Positions 10,140 to 17,736 of a stretch of 64,000 bases of DNA are shown here, one piece after another. How positions within the stretch are numbered: position 1 is the stretch's first letter; every line of letters starts with the position of its first letter. The DNA comes from Herbidospora solisilvae (GTDB lineage Bacteria; Actinomycetota; Actinomycetes; Streptosporangiales; Streptosporangiaceae). The stretch is from contig NZ_WXEW01000003.1 in the NCBI RefSeq assembly GCF_009901565.1, positions 683,312-747,311 on the forward strand, read 5' to 3'. The notes beneath the pieces were generated by a model. It saw nothing but the letters and a program-made list of their open reading frames with translations. It had not been told where the DNA came from and did no database searches. The position numbers were made by a program, and so were the translations under genes.

Positions 10140-10872
10140 ACGTGTTTTGGCGACGAGGTCCTCTACAAGGTCAAGGCGGCCCGCCTGCGGCGTGCCGCGC
10201 GCTGGGCGGTCGTGTGCACTGCCGCCTTCACCTGCTGATACAACATGCCAGGCGGTCAACCCATTCTTGATCATTCGCAAACGATCCGGAGTGAGGGAGT
10301 CGTTCTATGTGCCCTAAATACTTGCTGCGTTCACTGATCCGCGCCACCTTCCCGGCGGTCCCGCACTGGATCTGATTGGGCTCCTCATAGATCTGGGTGA
10401 TCTTCGTCCCTTAAATCGCCTACCAGGGATGATGCGGCGGTTAGGGCCACGAGCAGCGAAAACAGCTTGGAGTGCCGTTTATTGCTCTGCAGCACCTTGC
10501 ACCCTCTCACGGAACGGCGACGGAATAGAAGTCGCTCCCTCGACTCCGCTTATGGGCGGCAGATGATTACGCAGCGTGATGAGGAGTGCCGCCAGATCGC
10601 GCTATCCCATCAAGCGACGAGTCGGCACGGTCAGGTGACATTCACGGTCCGTCACCGGCGCAGCTCTAAGCACCTAGGGTGTTCCACAATGTCAGGAGCA
10701 GCAGCGACGACGGACAGTCGCCGGGGACCGCCCGGATATCAACGTGAGCGCACCCCATGACGAACACAGACTGTCGATCTACTCTGAACTAGACGTCACA
10801 GTAGGCGGCAGGCCTTCTCCGACGGCATGGCCTGCGACTGCCAGTCCCCGACACGGACGGAGGCTTGATCAG
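10140..10872. other. Gene-poor decayed stretch after msrA
   Basis: Apart from the acyl-CoA dehydrogenase relic I see no credible gene here. Open frames of about 90-100 codons exist (for example 10467-10760) but none has actinobacterial third-position GC bias, a ribosome site or a recognisable family. Base composition is more mixed than in the flanking genes. Confidence 0.6.
10366..10407 (-). pseudogene. Relic of an acyl-CoA dehydrogenase 3' end
   Basis: On the minus strand 14 codons read TKITQIYEEPNQIQ, very close to the ITQIYEGTNQIQ signature at the C-terminus of acyl-CoA dehydrogenases. Stops lie just upstream in the same frame (GCG ATT TAA), so only a scrap remains. It supports the view that 10.1-10.8 kb is decayed DNA. 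A chance match cannot be excluded for so short a piece. Confidence 0.45.
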
Positions 10873-12471
10873 GTGGCGGGTGGTCGTAGCGAGTGGGAGC
10901 GGCAGCAGGCAGCTCATCGCCGCGAAGCCGAGCGGCGGGCGCGCGAGGCGGCGAGGATCGCCAAAGAGCAGGAGCGCGATCGCCAGCGCAGACGCCTGGA
11001 ACAACAGCAGGCCAAGGCAGACCGAAAGAGCGCCGAGATGGCTCAACGCATCGAAGAACTCGACCGGGTTCTCCTTGCGGCACTTCCGGTACGCCCCTTG
11101 TCCTTCGATCAAATGCAGGTCAGCAGCTCGGTGCGCCTCTTCGAGCCTCCGGGCCACCTGGCCGCCGCCGAGCCGGCTCCCGACTGGGCCGCTTACGAAC
11201 CGGCACCACCATCCAGCTTCGGGAAGCTTTTCGGCGGCACCGCCCGCTATCAGCGAGAACTGGCCGATGCCCGCAGACGCTTCGACAGCGCCATGGCCGC
11301 CAACCAGAAGCACGAAGAGCAGCGGCTCCGCGACCTCGATGCGGCACGTACGGCTCATGATCGTCAGGCTGCCGCCGACTCGAAGAGGGTCATGGAAGCC
11401 AACGCCCACCTGAATCGGATGCGTGCCGACTTCGAGGCGGGCCGGCCGGAGGCTCTGGAGTGGTTCACCACGAGGGTTCTGGAACGATCGGCGTATCCCA
11501 AGGGCTTCCCCAAGCTCTTCCAGGTTGCATACCGCCCGGAGAATCGTGACCTCGTCGTCGAGTTCGAGCTTCCGCCGCAGAGCGTGATCCCAGACGTCCG
11601 CGCCTACAAGTACGTAAAGACCCGGGACACCATCGACCCGGTGCCGCGAGCACAGATTGAGGTCAGGCAGCGGTATGCCAAGCTTCTGGCCTGCGTGGCA
11701 CTCCGCACGCTCCACGAAATCTTCGCCTCCATACCGGGCGATCTCGTCGAGGCGGTGGTGTTCAACGGCCGCGTCAACACCGTCGACCAGGCGACCGGCA
11801 AGAAGGTACGCCCACATCTGCTGAGTGTGGAGGCCGAACGGAGCGAGTTCGAGGAACTCGTGCTGGCCGAGGTGAACCCGGTGGCATGCCTGAAGCGGCT
11901 CAACGCCCTCGTCTCGCCGAACCCGTACGATCTTGAAGCCGTCGAACCGTTCATCACCTTCGACCTCAAAAGGTTCCGGTTCTCCGAGGACATGGACGTC
12001 GTGTCTGGACTGGACTCACGCCGTAACCTGCTCAAGCTCTCACCCACCGAGTTCGAGCACTTGGTACGGGAATTGTTCGTGGCCATGGGAGCCGAAGCCT
12101 GGACAACTATTCCATCGAAGGACGGCGGCGTGGACGCCGTGGCGACGAGCGACAACCTGTTCTTCGGAGGCGTCTGCCTCATCCAGGCGAAACGATGGGC
12201 AGGGCTCGTCGGCCTGGAAGCGGTCCACGCGCTCACGGGCGTGATGGCCGATCACAACGCGACCACGGGCGTATTGGTCACGATGTCGTGGTTCGGACGA
12301 GCCAGCGAACAGTTCGCCCAACGCAACAGGATCACGTTGATCAACGGTGCCGAGCTGAAACACCTCATCAAGAGGCACCTGAACATCGACGTCATCCCGG
12401 GCACCACACCGCCGCGCAACGCCAAGGCGTCCGACAACCGGCAAACCGGTCGGCCTGGCCCAGCTGTTTAG
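10873..12471 (+). CDS. Mrr-type restriction endonuclease-like protein with N-terminal coiled coil
   Basis: 532 aa from GTG 10873, which has GGAGG at 10859-10863; an in-frame GTG at 10744 would add 43 unlikely residues. Residues ~5-70 form a very Arg/Glu/Gln-rich coiled coil, the middle (~190-380) is a domain seen in actinobacterial proteins of this type, and ~385-515 is an Mrr_cat-like PD-(D/E)xK nuclease fold: LSPTEFEHLVRELF, then D421 in GGVDAVA and Q438-A-K440 in LIQAKRW. Mrr enzymes cut modified DNA in the cytoplasm. No methyltransferase lies nearby, so it may be a stand-alone modification-dependent nuclease. It lies between two copies of the msrA-end repeat, suggesting arrival as cargo. 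Confidence 0.8.
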   Translation: MAGGRSEWERQQAAHRREAERRAREAARIAKEQERDRQRRRLEQQQAKADRKSAEMAQRIEELDRVLLAALPVRPLSFDQMQVSSSVRLFEPPGHLAAAEPAPDWAAYEPAPPSSFGKLFGGTARYQRELADARRRFDSAMAANQKHEEQRLRDLDAARTAHDRQAAADSKRVMEANAHLNRMRADFEAGRPEALEWFTTRVLERSAYPKGFPKLFQVAYRPENRDLVVEFELPPQSVIPDVRAYKYVKTRDTIDPVPRAQIEVRQRYAKLLACVALRTLHEIFASIPGDLVEAVVFNGRVNTVDQATGKKVRPHLLSVEAERSEFEELVLAEVNPVACLKRLNALVSPNPYDLEAVEPFITFDLKRFRFSEDMDVVSGLDSRRNLLKLSPTEFEHLVRELFVAMGAEAWTTIPSKDGGVDAVATSDNLFFGGVCLIQAKRWAGLVGLEAVHALTGVMADHNATTGVLVTMSWFGRASEQFAQRNRITLINGAELKHLIKRHLNIDVIPGTTPPRNAKASDNRQTGRPGPAV

Positions 12472-13187
12472 CCTGCTGAACCTGGCCGCACGAGGCTCGC
12501 CCCTAAGAGCGGCTCTTAGGAAAGGCATCCACGCAGGTCAGCTCCTACTTACGCTATCGCAAAGGCGGGCGCATGAGACCGTTCTCCCTACTCCATGGCC
12601 GATCGGAGTGAGTGAGATCTTCGTCAATCTATAGCTTCTCTGACCGGCGCATGAGTCCTTCTCCTCTCGCAAGAGACCTACCAATGGCCTGTTGCGGGAA
12701 TGGCGACGGATTTTAAGATTTGGCGCGTGGATCAACGGCCGTCTCGAGCATCTACCACTGCTTATCCTTCGCAAGAACTTCGCCGGGGCCATCCGTTTCC
12801 GCTACTACGCGTGTCAATCGGCTAGGAGAGCGGTGGCGGTACGGCGGCCTACCTGTCAACGCTAGGCGTGAGACGCCCCACAACAGCATGCCCCGACCTT
12901 CATGAACTTTCCTGCAACCTTGGCAGCGAGAACTTGTAGTATCCTTCGATACCAGGCGCCTTCCGGGCTCTATTTCGCAGGGACTTTCATCCAACCTCAA
13001 GGCATGGACGGCGCTGAACTATCGCGGCTCCTATCGCAACTGCTAGCCAATAGCATATCACCCATGGTCGGCGAAAACAGAAATATACAATGAGCTCTGC
13101 TTTGGCTATCGCGACGAAGTCTTCGTTATATTGCTAATCAATGCCCGGGAGCTGCTACTTAAGGCTATCGTTTCGAAATCCGGCCAG
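12472..13187. other. Non-coding or fully decayed DNA
   Basis: About 700 bases with no convincing gene on either strand: reading frames are short, codon bias is lost and GC is clearly lower than in the neighbours. Nothing recognisable was found by eye. Confidence 0.6.
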
Positions 13188-13323
13188 CGAGGCGCTCACG
13201 TCGTTGTCCGGGTAGACGCCGACGATGTGCCAGCCCTTGCGCTCGACCAGAGCTCGGCGATCGGCTTCCTGGCGAGCGACTCCCAGGCACGCACCCGCTC
13301 GATCCTGGCTGATCCCGGCAGTA
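13188..13323 (-). pseudogene. Broken 5' end of a serine site-specific recombinase (relic A)
   Basis: On the minus strand, allowing one single-base frameshift after the third codon, the sequence reads YCR then ISQDRAGACLGVARQEADRR, then ALVERKGWHIVGVYPDNDVSAS. This is the N-terminus of a large serine recombinase: the catalytic serine is in RIS, followed by the Q-E-x-D-C/R-x-L helix and the DNDVSAS strand. The rest of the gene is missing. It reads away from the adjacent msrA-end repeat (13368), where an integrase gene normally sits relative to its att site. Confidence 0.75.
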
Positions 13324-13367
13324 GACCGCTGCGCGTCTCGTCAGGGTTACATAGATACACGTTCGCA

Positions 13368-13417
13368 GGGACGGGCGTCGCTTGTCCTGTCGGTCTTACT
13401 TCTGGTGAGGCGTAGAG
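13368..13417 (+). repeat. msrA 3'-end repeat, copy 2 (putative attachment site)
   Basis: 49 of 50 bases equal copy 1 at 10026-10075, including the last 15 codons of msrA and its stop. A small open frame (13131-13415) runs into it in the MsrA frame, so an integration here would have rebuilt the end of msrA. The hairpin after msrA is also repeated (13439-13481). Confidence 0.75.
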
Positions 13418-13673
13418 CTGCGGCTTCGGCCTGAATCGCTGGCCCTTGGTCGGCCTCCTTCGGAGGCTGATCTCGGGCCAGATGTGTGTTCGGCGACGAG
13501 TTTCTCCGAGAGCTCCAGTCGAGCTGTAGTGCTCACCGTGGAGGCGCACCCTCGGCGTTGGCGGGTGGGGGTCGCGGTCTCCGCCGGGCGGAGGCCGTCT
13601 GGCTAGACTCGACGGATCACGCGCCGGTCATGCCGGTCGTACCCTGCCATCTCACTGACTTGCGAGACATTCC

Positions 13674-14003
13674 ATGATCTTCATTACGGCGAAGTTCCAC
13701 GTGCTGCCCGAGTATGCCGACCAGTGGCCGGAGATCGTACGCGAGTTCACCGAGGCCACTCGCGGTGAGCCTGGCTGCTTGTGGTTCGACTGGTCGCGCA
13801 GTGTCGAGGACCCGACGGAGTACGTCCTCGTCGAGGCGTTTCGGGATGGCGATGCGGGAGGTGCACACGTCCAGTCCGATCACTTCAGGAAGGCGCAGCA
13901 GACGTTGCCCCGCCATCTCGCCGAGACCCCCCGGATCGTCAACGCGACGCTTCCGCAGGACGACTGGTCGCTTCTCGGCGAGATGGCCGTGCCTGAGTCG
14001 TGA
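13674..14003 (+). CDS. ABM-domain (YgiN-like) putative monooxygenase
   Basis: 109 aa, one antibiotic-biosynthesis-monooxygenase (ABM) domain of the dimeric ferredoxin-like fold: MIFITAKFHVLPEYADQW, EPGCLWFDWSRS, EYVLVEAFRDGDAG and SDHFRKAQ are the standard blocks. Members act on quinols, heme or polyketides without a cofactor; the substrate here is unknown. It seems intact although it lies between msrA-end repeats 2 and 3 among relics. A TAGACT box at about 13603 could be its -10 promoter element. Confidence 0.8.
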   Translation: MIFITAKFHVLPEYADQWPEIVREFTEATRGEPGCLWFDWSRSVEDPTEYVLVEAFRDGDAGGAHVQSDHFRKAQQTLPRHLAETPRIVNATLPQDDWSLLGEMAVPES

Positions 14004-14086
14004 GGCAAGCTTGGGGCGTGGATGTCCACGTACCCGCGGACGATGTCAGAGCCCCCCGGGCGCAGGCCGGGCCGAATCGGCAGCAC
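13999..14086 (+). pseudogene. Relic of a PaaX-family regulator 5' end
   Basis: These 88 bases align without gaps to 24155-24242, the start of the intact PaaX-family gene in this window, with 70 identical bases (about 80%). The frame is kept: GTG at the start, then VDVHVPADDVRAPRAQAGPN against VHVHSPADDVRDPRTQAGPN. After this the similarity stops, so only the beginning of a paralogue remains, inside the segment bounded by msrA-end repeats 2 and 3. Confidence 0.7.
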
Positions 14087-14160
14087 GGAGCCACTGTGAC
14101 CTGCACGGCCAGCTGAATCCGGACCTCGCCCGGTGCTCCAGTGCAATGGAGGTCCGGCCG

Positions 14161-14233
14161 GGCGGGAATCGGCTTGCGGCGAGCCACGCCCAGATCTGCG
14201 CATGCTCCGGTCCTGACTGACCCGGCAGTTCAT
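14161..14233 (-). pseudogene. Broken 5' end of a second serine recombinase (relic B)
   Basis: Minus-strand translation from the ATG at 14233 gives MNCRVSQDRS; the DNA then aligns to relic A (13250-13330) through CTGGGCGTGGCTCGCC and beyond, with small indels. The catalytic-serine motif CRVSQDR is recognisable. It stands in the same place and direction relative to repeat copy 3 as relic A does to copy 2. Confidence 0.65.
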
Positions 14234-14255
14234 GGGTCACATAAGTACACGCTCG

Positions 14256-14290
14256 TGTCCGGTCGGTCTTACTTCTGGTGAGGTGTAGAG
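14256..14290 (+). repeat. msrA 3'-end repeat, copy 3 (putative attachment site)
   Basis: 35 bases match the end of msrA (copy 1) with one mismatch (GAGGTG for GAGGCG). Further downstream, 14317-14360 again resembles 10149-10190 (CGACGAG... GTCAAG...), so this copy keeps the original msrA downstream flank. It marks the right limit of the repeat-bounded zone. Confidence 0.7.
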
Positions 14291-14590
14291 CGGCCCTTGG
14301 CCGGGACGTGTTTTCGGCGACGAGTTTCTCTACAGGGTCAAGCCGCCCGCCTGGGGCGGCCGGCGGCGCGTCCGGGCGCCAGGACGAGGCACTGATTCTG
14401 GGTGCTCATCGAAATCTTAAGATTCGCCAGACGACCCGTCCTAGGAGGCGGGCGAGGAGTGGCATTGCTGAACTTCTCGCCCGCTTTCCTCTCGCCGTCG
14501 TCGTGCAGAATCTGGATATCTTCTGTGAATGCCTTTCCTGCCGAAAGTCAACAGAGCCTCCTGCTTGAACATGGACTCCATAGCTTCTTC
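14291..14590. other. Intergenic stretch before the orphan gene
   Basis: About 300 bases. The left part is the degenerate msrA downstream flank; the right part can be read as an N-terminal extension of the next gene from 14402 but lacks any ribosome site or family similarity. Confidence 0.5.
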
Positions 14591-15073
14591 ATGGCTCAAT
14601 GGGTCAGCATCGAAGACATCGGCGAGGTGGCCCGGCGGTTGCGCATCGCGGCGGAGACGACAGTCGTGTGCGACTTTCAGGCGGCCATGGAATCTTACGG
14701 TTCTAAGTCCGGAGGGTCGCAGCGGGCTTGGATCACCCGCCTTGCTCCCGGCTGGTCCCTAGTTCTTTATCTCAATGGATTCAGGTCGTCTCCGGAGGCC
14801 CTCAGCCTAGGCGGCCAGCGCGGTTTCGATGTCTCATGCATCTACGGTATAGGAGAAATCGATGAACTCTCTTACATCCATGATGGTGTATGGGATGGAG
14901 CCATCTACGATGAGGAAGAATATCGCGTTTACTGGGAGGATCTGACATGTGACATTAGTTCACTAGAAGGGCAGCTGGAAGAGTATCTATGTGTCTTGGG
15001 AAGAGTCAGTGGGCGGTTTCTCGACCGCGACTTGTTTTCATCGCAAGGGCTGCTGGGCATCATTCCCGAATAG
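14591..15073 (+). CDS. Hypothetical protein
   Basis: 160 aa from ATG 14591 (MAQWVSIEDIGEVARRLR). The frame is open from 14402, so the start is uncertain. The protein is acidic and has no signal peptide or membrane segment; the middle contains AWITRLAPGWSLVLYLNGF and a run of acidic residues (DEEEYRVYWEDL). I do not recognise the family. Codon use is less GC-rich than in the surrounding genes, so it may be recently acquired; its size and composition resemble small immunity-like proteins, but no toxin partner is next to it. Confidence 0.5.
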   Translation: MAQWVSIEDIGEVARRLRIAAETTVVCDFQAAMESYGSKSGGSQRAWITRLAPGWSLVLYLNGFRSSPEALSLGGQRGFDVSCIYGIGEIDELSYIHDGVWDGAIYDEEEYRVYWEDLTCDISSLEGQLEEYLCVLGRVSGRFLDRDLFSSQGLLGIIPE

Positions 15074-15084
15074 CTGCGTATGTC

Positions 15085-15177
15085 TCATTTGCGGGCAAAG
15101 GATGTGTAGATCCCGACGTGCGGGATGTGGGCCTTGATGGCCCGTGTCACGCCGAACTGTTCAGGCGACGCAGCCAT
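15085..15177 (-). other. Short open frame of 30 codons, possible gene remnant
   Basis: From ATG 15177 the minus strand reads MAASPEQFGVTRAIKAHIPH and a basic end FARK before a stop. The codon bias is normal for this organism, unlike the AT-richer DNA on its left, so it may be the end of a lost gene. I could not place it in a family. Confidence 0.25.
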
Positions 15178-15234
15178 GGCGTGAATCGATCTCGTGGAGT
15201 CTGGTGCACGGTCGGCCTCACGGCGAACCGAGGT

Positions 15235-15840
15235 TCACAGCCAGCCCGCATCCTCGGCGATTCGGATGGCGTCGATCTTGTTGCGGGCGCCGGTCTTGGT
15301 GATCGCGCCGGTGAGGTAGTTGCGTACGGTGCCCACCGACAGGTGCAGCCGGGCGGCGATCTCTTCGGCGGTGGCCCCTCCGGCGGTTTCCCGCAGGACA
15401 GTGGCCTCGCGTGAGGTGAGAGGGCTCTCTCCGCGCTCCATCGCCGAGGCCACCAGCTCCGCGTCCAGCACCCGCAGCCCGGCCGCTGTGCGCCTGATCG
15501 CGTCGGCCAGGCGTTCGCCGGGGGCGTCCTTGACCAGGAACGCCTCGATGCCCACTGACAATGCGCGCCGTACCTGACCTGGCTGGCCCATCGCGGTCAG
15601 CACCAGGATGCGGCAGTCGGGGAGCACCTCCCGTAGCTGCGCGGCGGCGGTGATGCCGTCCAGCACGGGCAGGTCGATGTCGACGATCGCCACGTCAGGC
15701 CGCACCCGCAGCGCGGCGGGGACGATCTCGTCCCCGCGTGTCACCTCGGCCACCACATCCAGGTCGGCCTCCAGTCGGAGCAGGGCGGTGAGGGCGGCCC
15801 GGATCATATGCATGTCCTCGGCCAGGAGGACGCGGATCAT
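15235..15840 (-). CDS. NarL/LuxR-family response regulator
   Basis: 201 aa. Receiver domain 1-120 with phospho-acceptor Asp54 (AIVDIDLPVLDG), acidic pair E8-D9 and the Lys of LVKDAPG; a LuxR-type helix-turn-helix follows at about 138-198 (LTSREATVLRETAGGATAEE). Its start overlaps the kinase stop by four bases. It is the last gene of a five-gene minus-strand operon with an ABC exporter, so it most likely controls that exporter. Confidence 0.93.
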   Translation of the reverse strand: MIRVLLAEDMHMIRAALTALLRLEADLDVVAEVTRGDEIVPAALRVRPDVAIVDIDLPVLDGITAAAQLREVLPDCRILVLTAMGQPGQVRRALSVGIEAFLVKDAPGERLADAIRRTAAGLRVLDAELVASAMERGESPLTSREATVLRETAGGATAEEIAARLHLSVGTVRNYLTGAITKTGARNKIDAIRIAEDAGWL

Positions 15841-16967
15841 GTGGGCACCTCCATGGTCAACCGGAATCCGCCCTCTGACGTGCGGCCGGCCTCGACCGTG
15901 CCCCCCGCCTGCGCGGCCCGCTCCACCAGCCCGACCAGCCCGCCGGTGAGAGTCTGGGCACCACCAGGCCCATCACCGGCCGTAGCGGTTTGCGCGTCAT
16001 CAGGTGGGAGGCCGTTGTTGACGATCTCCAGATGGGCGCGTCCCGCACGGTTGGAGGTGGTGATCGAACAGGTGGTGGCGCGGCTGTGCCGCAGGATGTT
16101 CGTGACACCCTCGCGCACGGCCCACGCGAGGGCCTCGTCCGGCTCCCGGGACACGGTGATCTGGGCGAGGTTGACCTGGCAGCCGATGCCAGACGATTCC
16201 AGCAGCGCCGCGGCCCGGTGCACCTCATCGGCGAGCGTCATCCGCCGGTAGCCGCGAGCCACCTGACGCACCTCCTGCGCGGCCTCCCTCGCCACCTGGA
16301 CCAGCGCGCCGACCTCGGTCTTCGCGGTGGGGAGATCGCGGTCCATGAGCCGGGTGGCCAGGTCGCCCTTCAACACGATCGCGGTGAGGCTATGGCCCAG
16401 CCCGTCGTGCAGGTCGCGGGAGATCCGCAACCGCTCCTTCAGTACCGCCGCCTCCGCCAGGCCGGCCCGCGCCTGCTCGAGTTCGGCGGTGACCCGGACC
16501 AGCCGCACGACGACGTAGAACATGGCGCCGGTGATGACGATGGTCAGGGAGTAGAAGAACGAGCCGGTCACGTCGTGCCAGATGCCGTAAAGCCACCAGA
16601 ACTCCACCGCCGCCATCGTCATCACCATGACGCCGCCCCAGCGCAGTGGGAGCAGCAGGAGCACCGGCCCGGCCAGGAGCGGCGCGGTCCCGGCCGACCA
16701 GTTGGGGAATCCGATGACCTCCGGCAGGTAGGCGGCGACCACCTGCACCGTCAGTGTCGCGGGGAGCCACCGGGATCTGGTGCCTGTGAACGCCTGCCGT
16801 ACATGAAGGATATGCGGCAAGTAGAAAGCGGTCAGCACAGCGAGCAGCCGAGCATTGATCGACATGGAGGCGGTCACGAGGGAGGCCACGAGGGGGATGA
16901 TCGTGTAGCCGATGGAGATCAGGACGATCAGCGCGATCCCGAGCCGCCGTGCGGAGGTCGAGTTCAT
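15837..16967 (-). CDS. Two-component sensor histidine kinase (HisKA_3 type)
   Basis: 376 aa. Residues 10-160 hold about five to six membrane helices with almost no extracytoplasmic loop, the design of intramembrane-sensing kinases. The dimerisation and phosphorylation helix has LRISRDLHDGLGHSLT with His187; an HATPase domain follows (REGVTNILRHSRAT, GGLVGLVERA). It phosphorylates the adjacent regulator. It starts 10 bases after the second permease gene of the same operon, so signal and exporter are linked. Confidence 0.93.
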   Translation of the reverse strand: MNSTSARRLGIALIVLISIGYTIIPLVASLVTASMSINARLLAVLTAFYLPHILHVRQAFTGTRSRWLPATLTVQVVAAYLPEVIGFPNWSAGTAPLLAGPVLLLLPLRWGGVMVMTMAAVEFWWLYGIWHDVTGSFFYSLTIVITGAMFYVVVRLVRVTAELEQARAGLAEAAVLKERLRISRDLHDGLGHSLTAIVLKGDLATRLMDRDLPTAKTEVGALVQVAREAAQEVRQVARGYRRMTLADEVHRAAALLESSGIGCQVNLAQITVSREPDEALAWAVREGVTNILRHSRATTCSITTSNRAGRAHLEIVNNGLPPDDAQTATAGDGPGGAQTLTGGLVGLVERAAQAGGTVEAGRTSEGGFRLTMEVPT

Positions 16968-16977
16968 GATCGGCCCA

Positions 16978-17736
16978 TTATGACTTTCTGGAGTCCCAGC
17001 GGAACCACCTCCTAATCGAGAGCAGCGCGATCCCCGCCCACACCGCCAGAGCCAAAGCCGGTACGGCTGCCGCCGCCAGGTCGGAGCCGAGTGTTCCCGG
17101 CCCGTAGGAAGTGCGGACCACGTCCACCACCGCGCTGGTGGGCAGGGCGGCGAGCAATGGGTGCAGCCAGGAGGGCAGCAGGTCCATGATCGTGCCCATC
17201 GCCCCGGACGCGAGCCCGGCCAGGAAGAAGAACGGCAGAGTCATGGGCGCCGCGAGCTCCCCGCGCGGGATCGCGGCCGTCCACGCCACCCCCAGCGTCG
17301 CCAGCACCGCCGAACCCGCGACGGCGAACACCGTGAACAGCACCGGATTCCTCGGCAGCGGCACATCGGCCAGGAAGTGTACGGCCACGGCCGACACGAT
17401 CATGAGGGCGACCGTCTGCGTGACGTTGTTCGCGACCTCGCCGAGGAGAATCTGCCGGTCGGTGAGCCGGGTGGTGCGCAGCCGTTTGAGCACGAGCTGG
17501 TCGCGGCGCATGGTCAGGGCGACGGTGATGTTCAGAAACGCGGTTGCCGCCAGGATGAGCGCGAGCGCCCCCGCGAACATCTGCGCCGCGGCCGCGACGC
17601 CGTCGGCCTGGACGTTGCGCATCAGCGTCGGCATTCCGATCGCCAGCCCCAGCGGGGTGATCACAGAGGCAGGCAGCATGCCCTTGTCGCGCCAGAACAG
17701 CCGGGCGCTCAGCTTGTAGGTGGCTGTGAAACTCAT
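16978..17736 (-). CDS. ABC-2 type transporter permease
   Basis: 252 aa with about six membrane helices. The N-terminal helix, the LVLKRLRTTRLTDRQILLGE coupling segment and the last helices are typical of ABC-2 permeases of drug or lipid exporters. I use ATG 17736 (MSFTATYKLSARLFWRDKG), which overlaps the preceding permease stop by four bases; the longer frame is a shadow of that gene. It pairs with its neighbour as a heterodimer. Confidence 0.9.
   Translation of the reverse strand: MSFTATYKLSARLFWRDKGMLPASVITPLGLAIGMPTLMRNVQADGVAAAAQMFAGALALILAATAFLNITVALTMRRDQLVLKRLRTTRLTDRQILLGEVANNVTQTVALMIVSAVAVHFLADVPLPRNPVLFTVFAVAGSAVLATLGVAWTAAIPRGELAAPMTLPFFFLAGLASGAMGTIMDLLPSWLHPLLAALPTSAVVDVVRTSYGPGTLGSDLAAAAVPALALAVWAGIALLSIRRWFRWDSRKS

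Noticed and set aside
10467-10760. 97-codon open frame
   Set aside because: No ribosome site, no family, poor codon bias, within decayed DNA.
12472-13187. A transposase relic in the low-GC stretch
   Set aside because: Several weak Arg-rich frames looked suggestive but no transposase motif or terminal repeats could be found.
13131-13415. 94-codon open frame ending with the MsrA C-terminus
   Set aside because: Its start overlaps the antisense recombinase relic and its end is the msrA repeat; it is a by-product of the att duplication rather than a gene.
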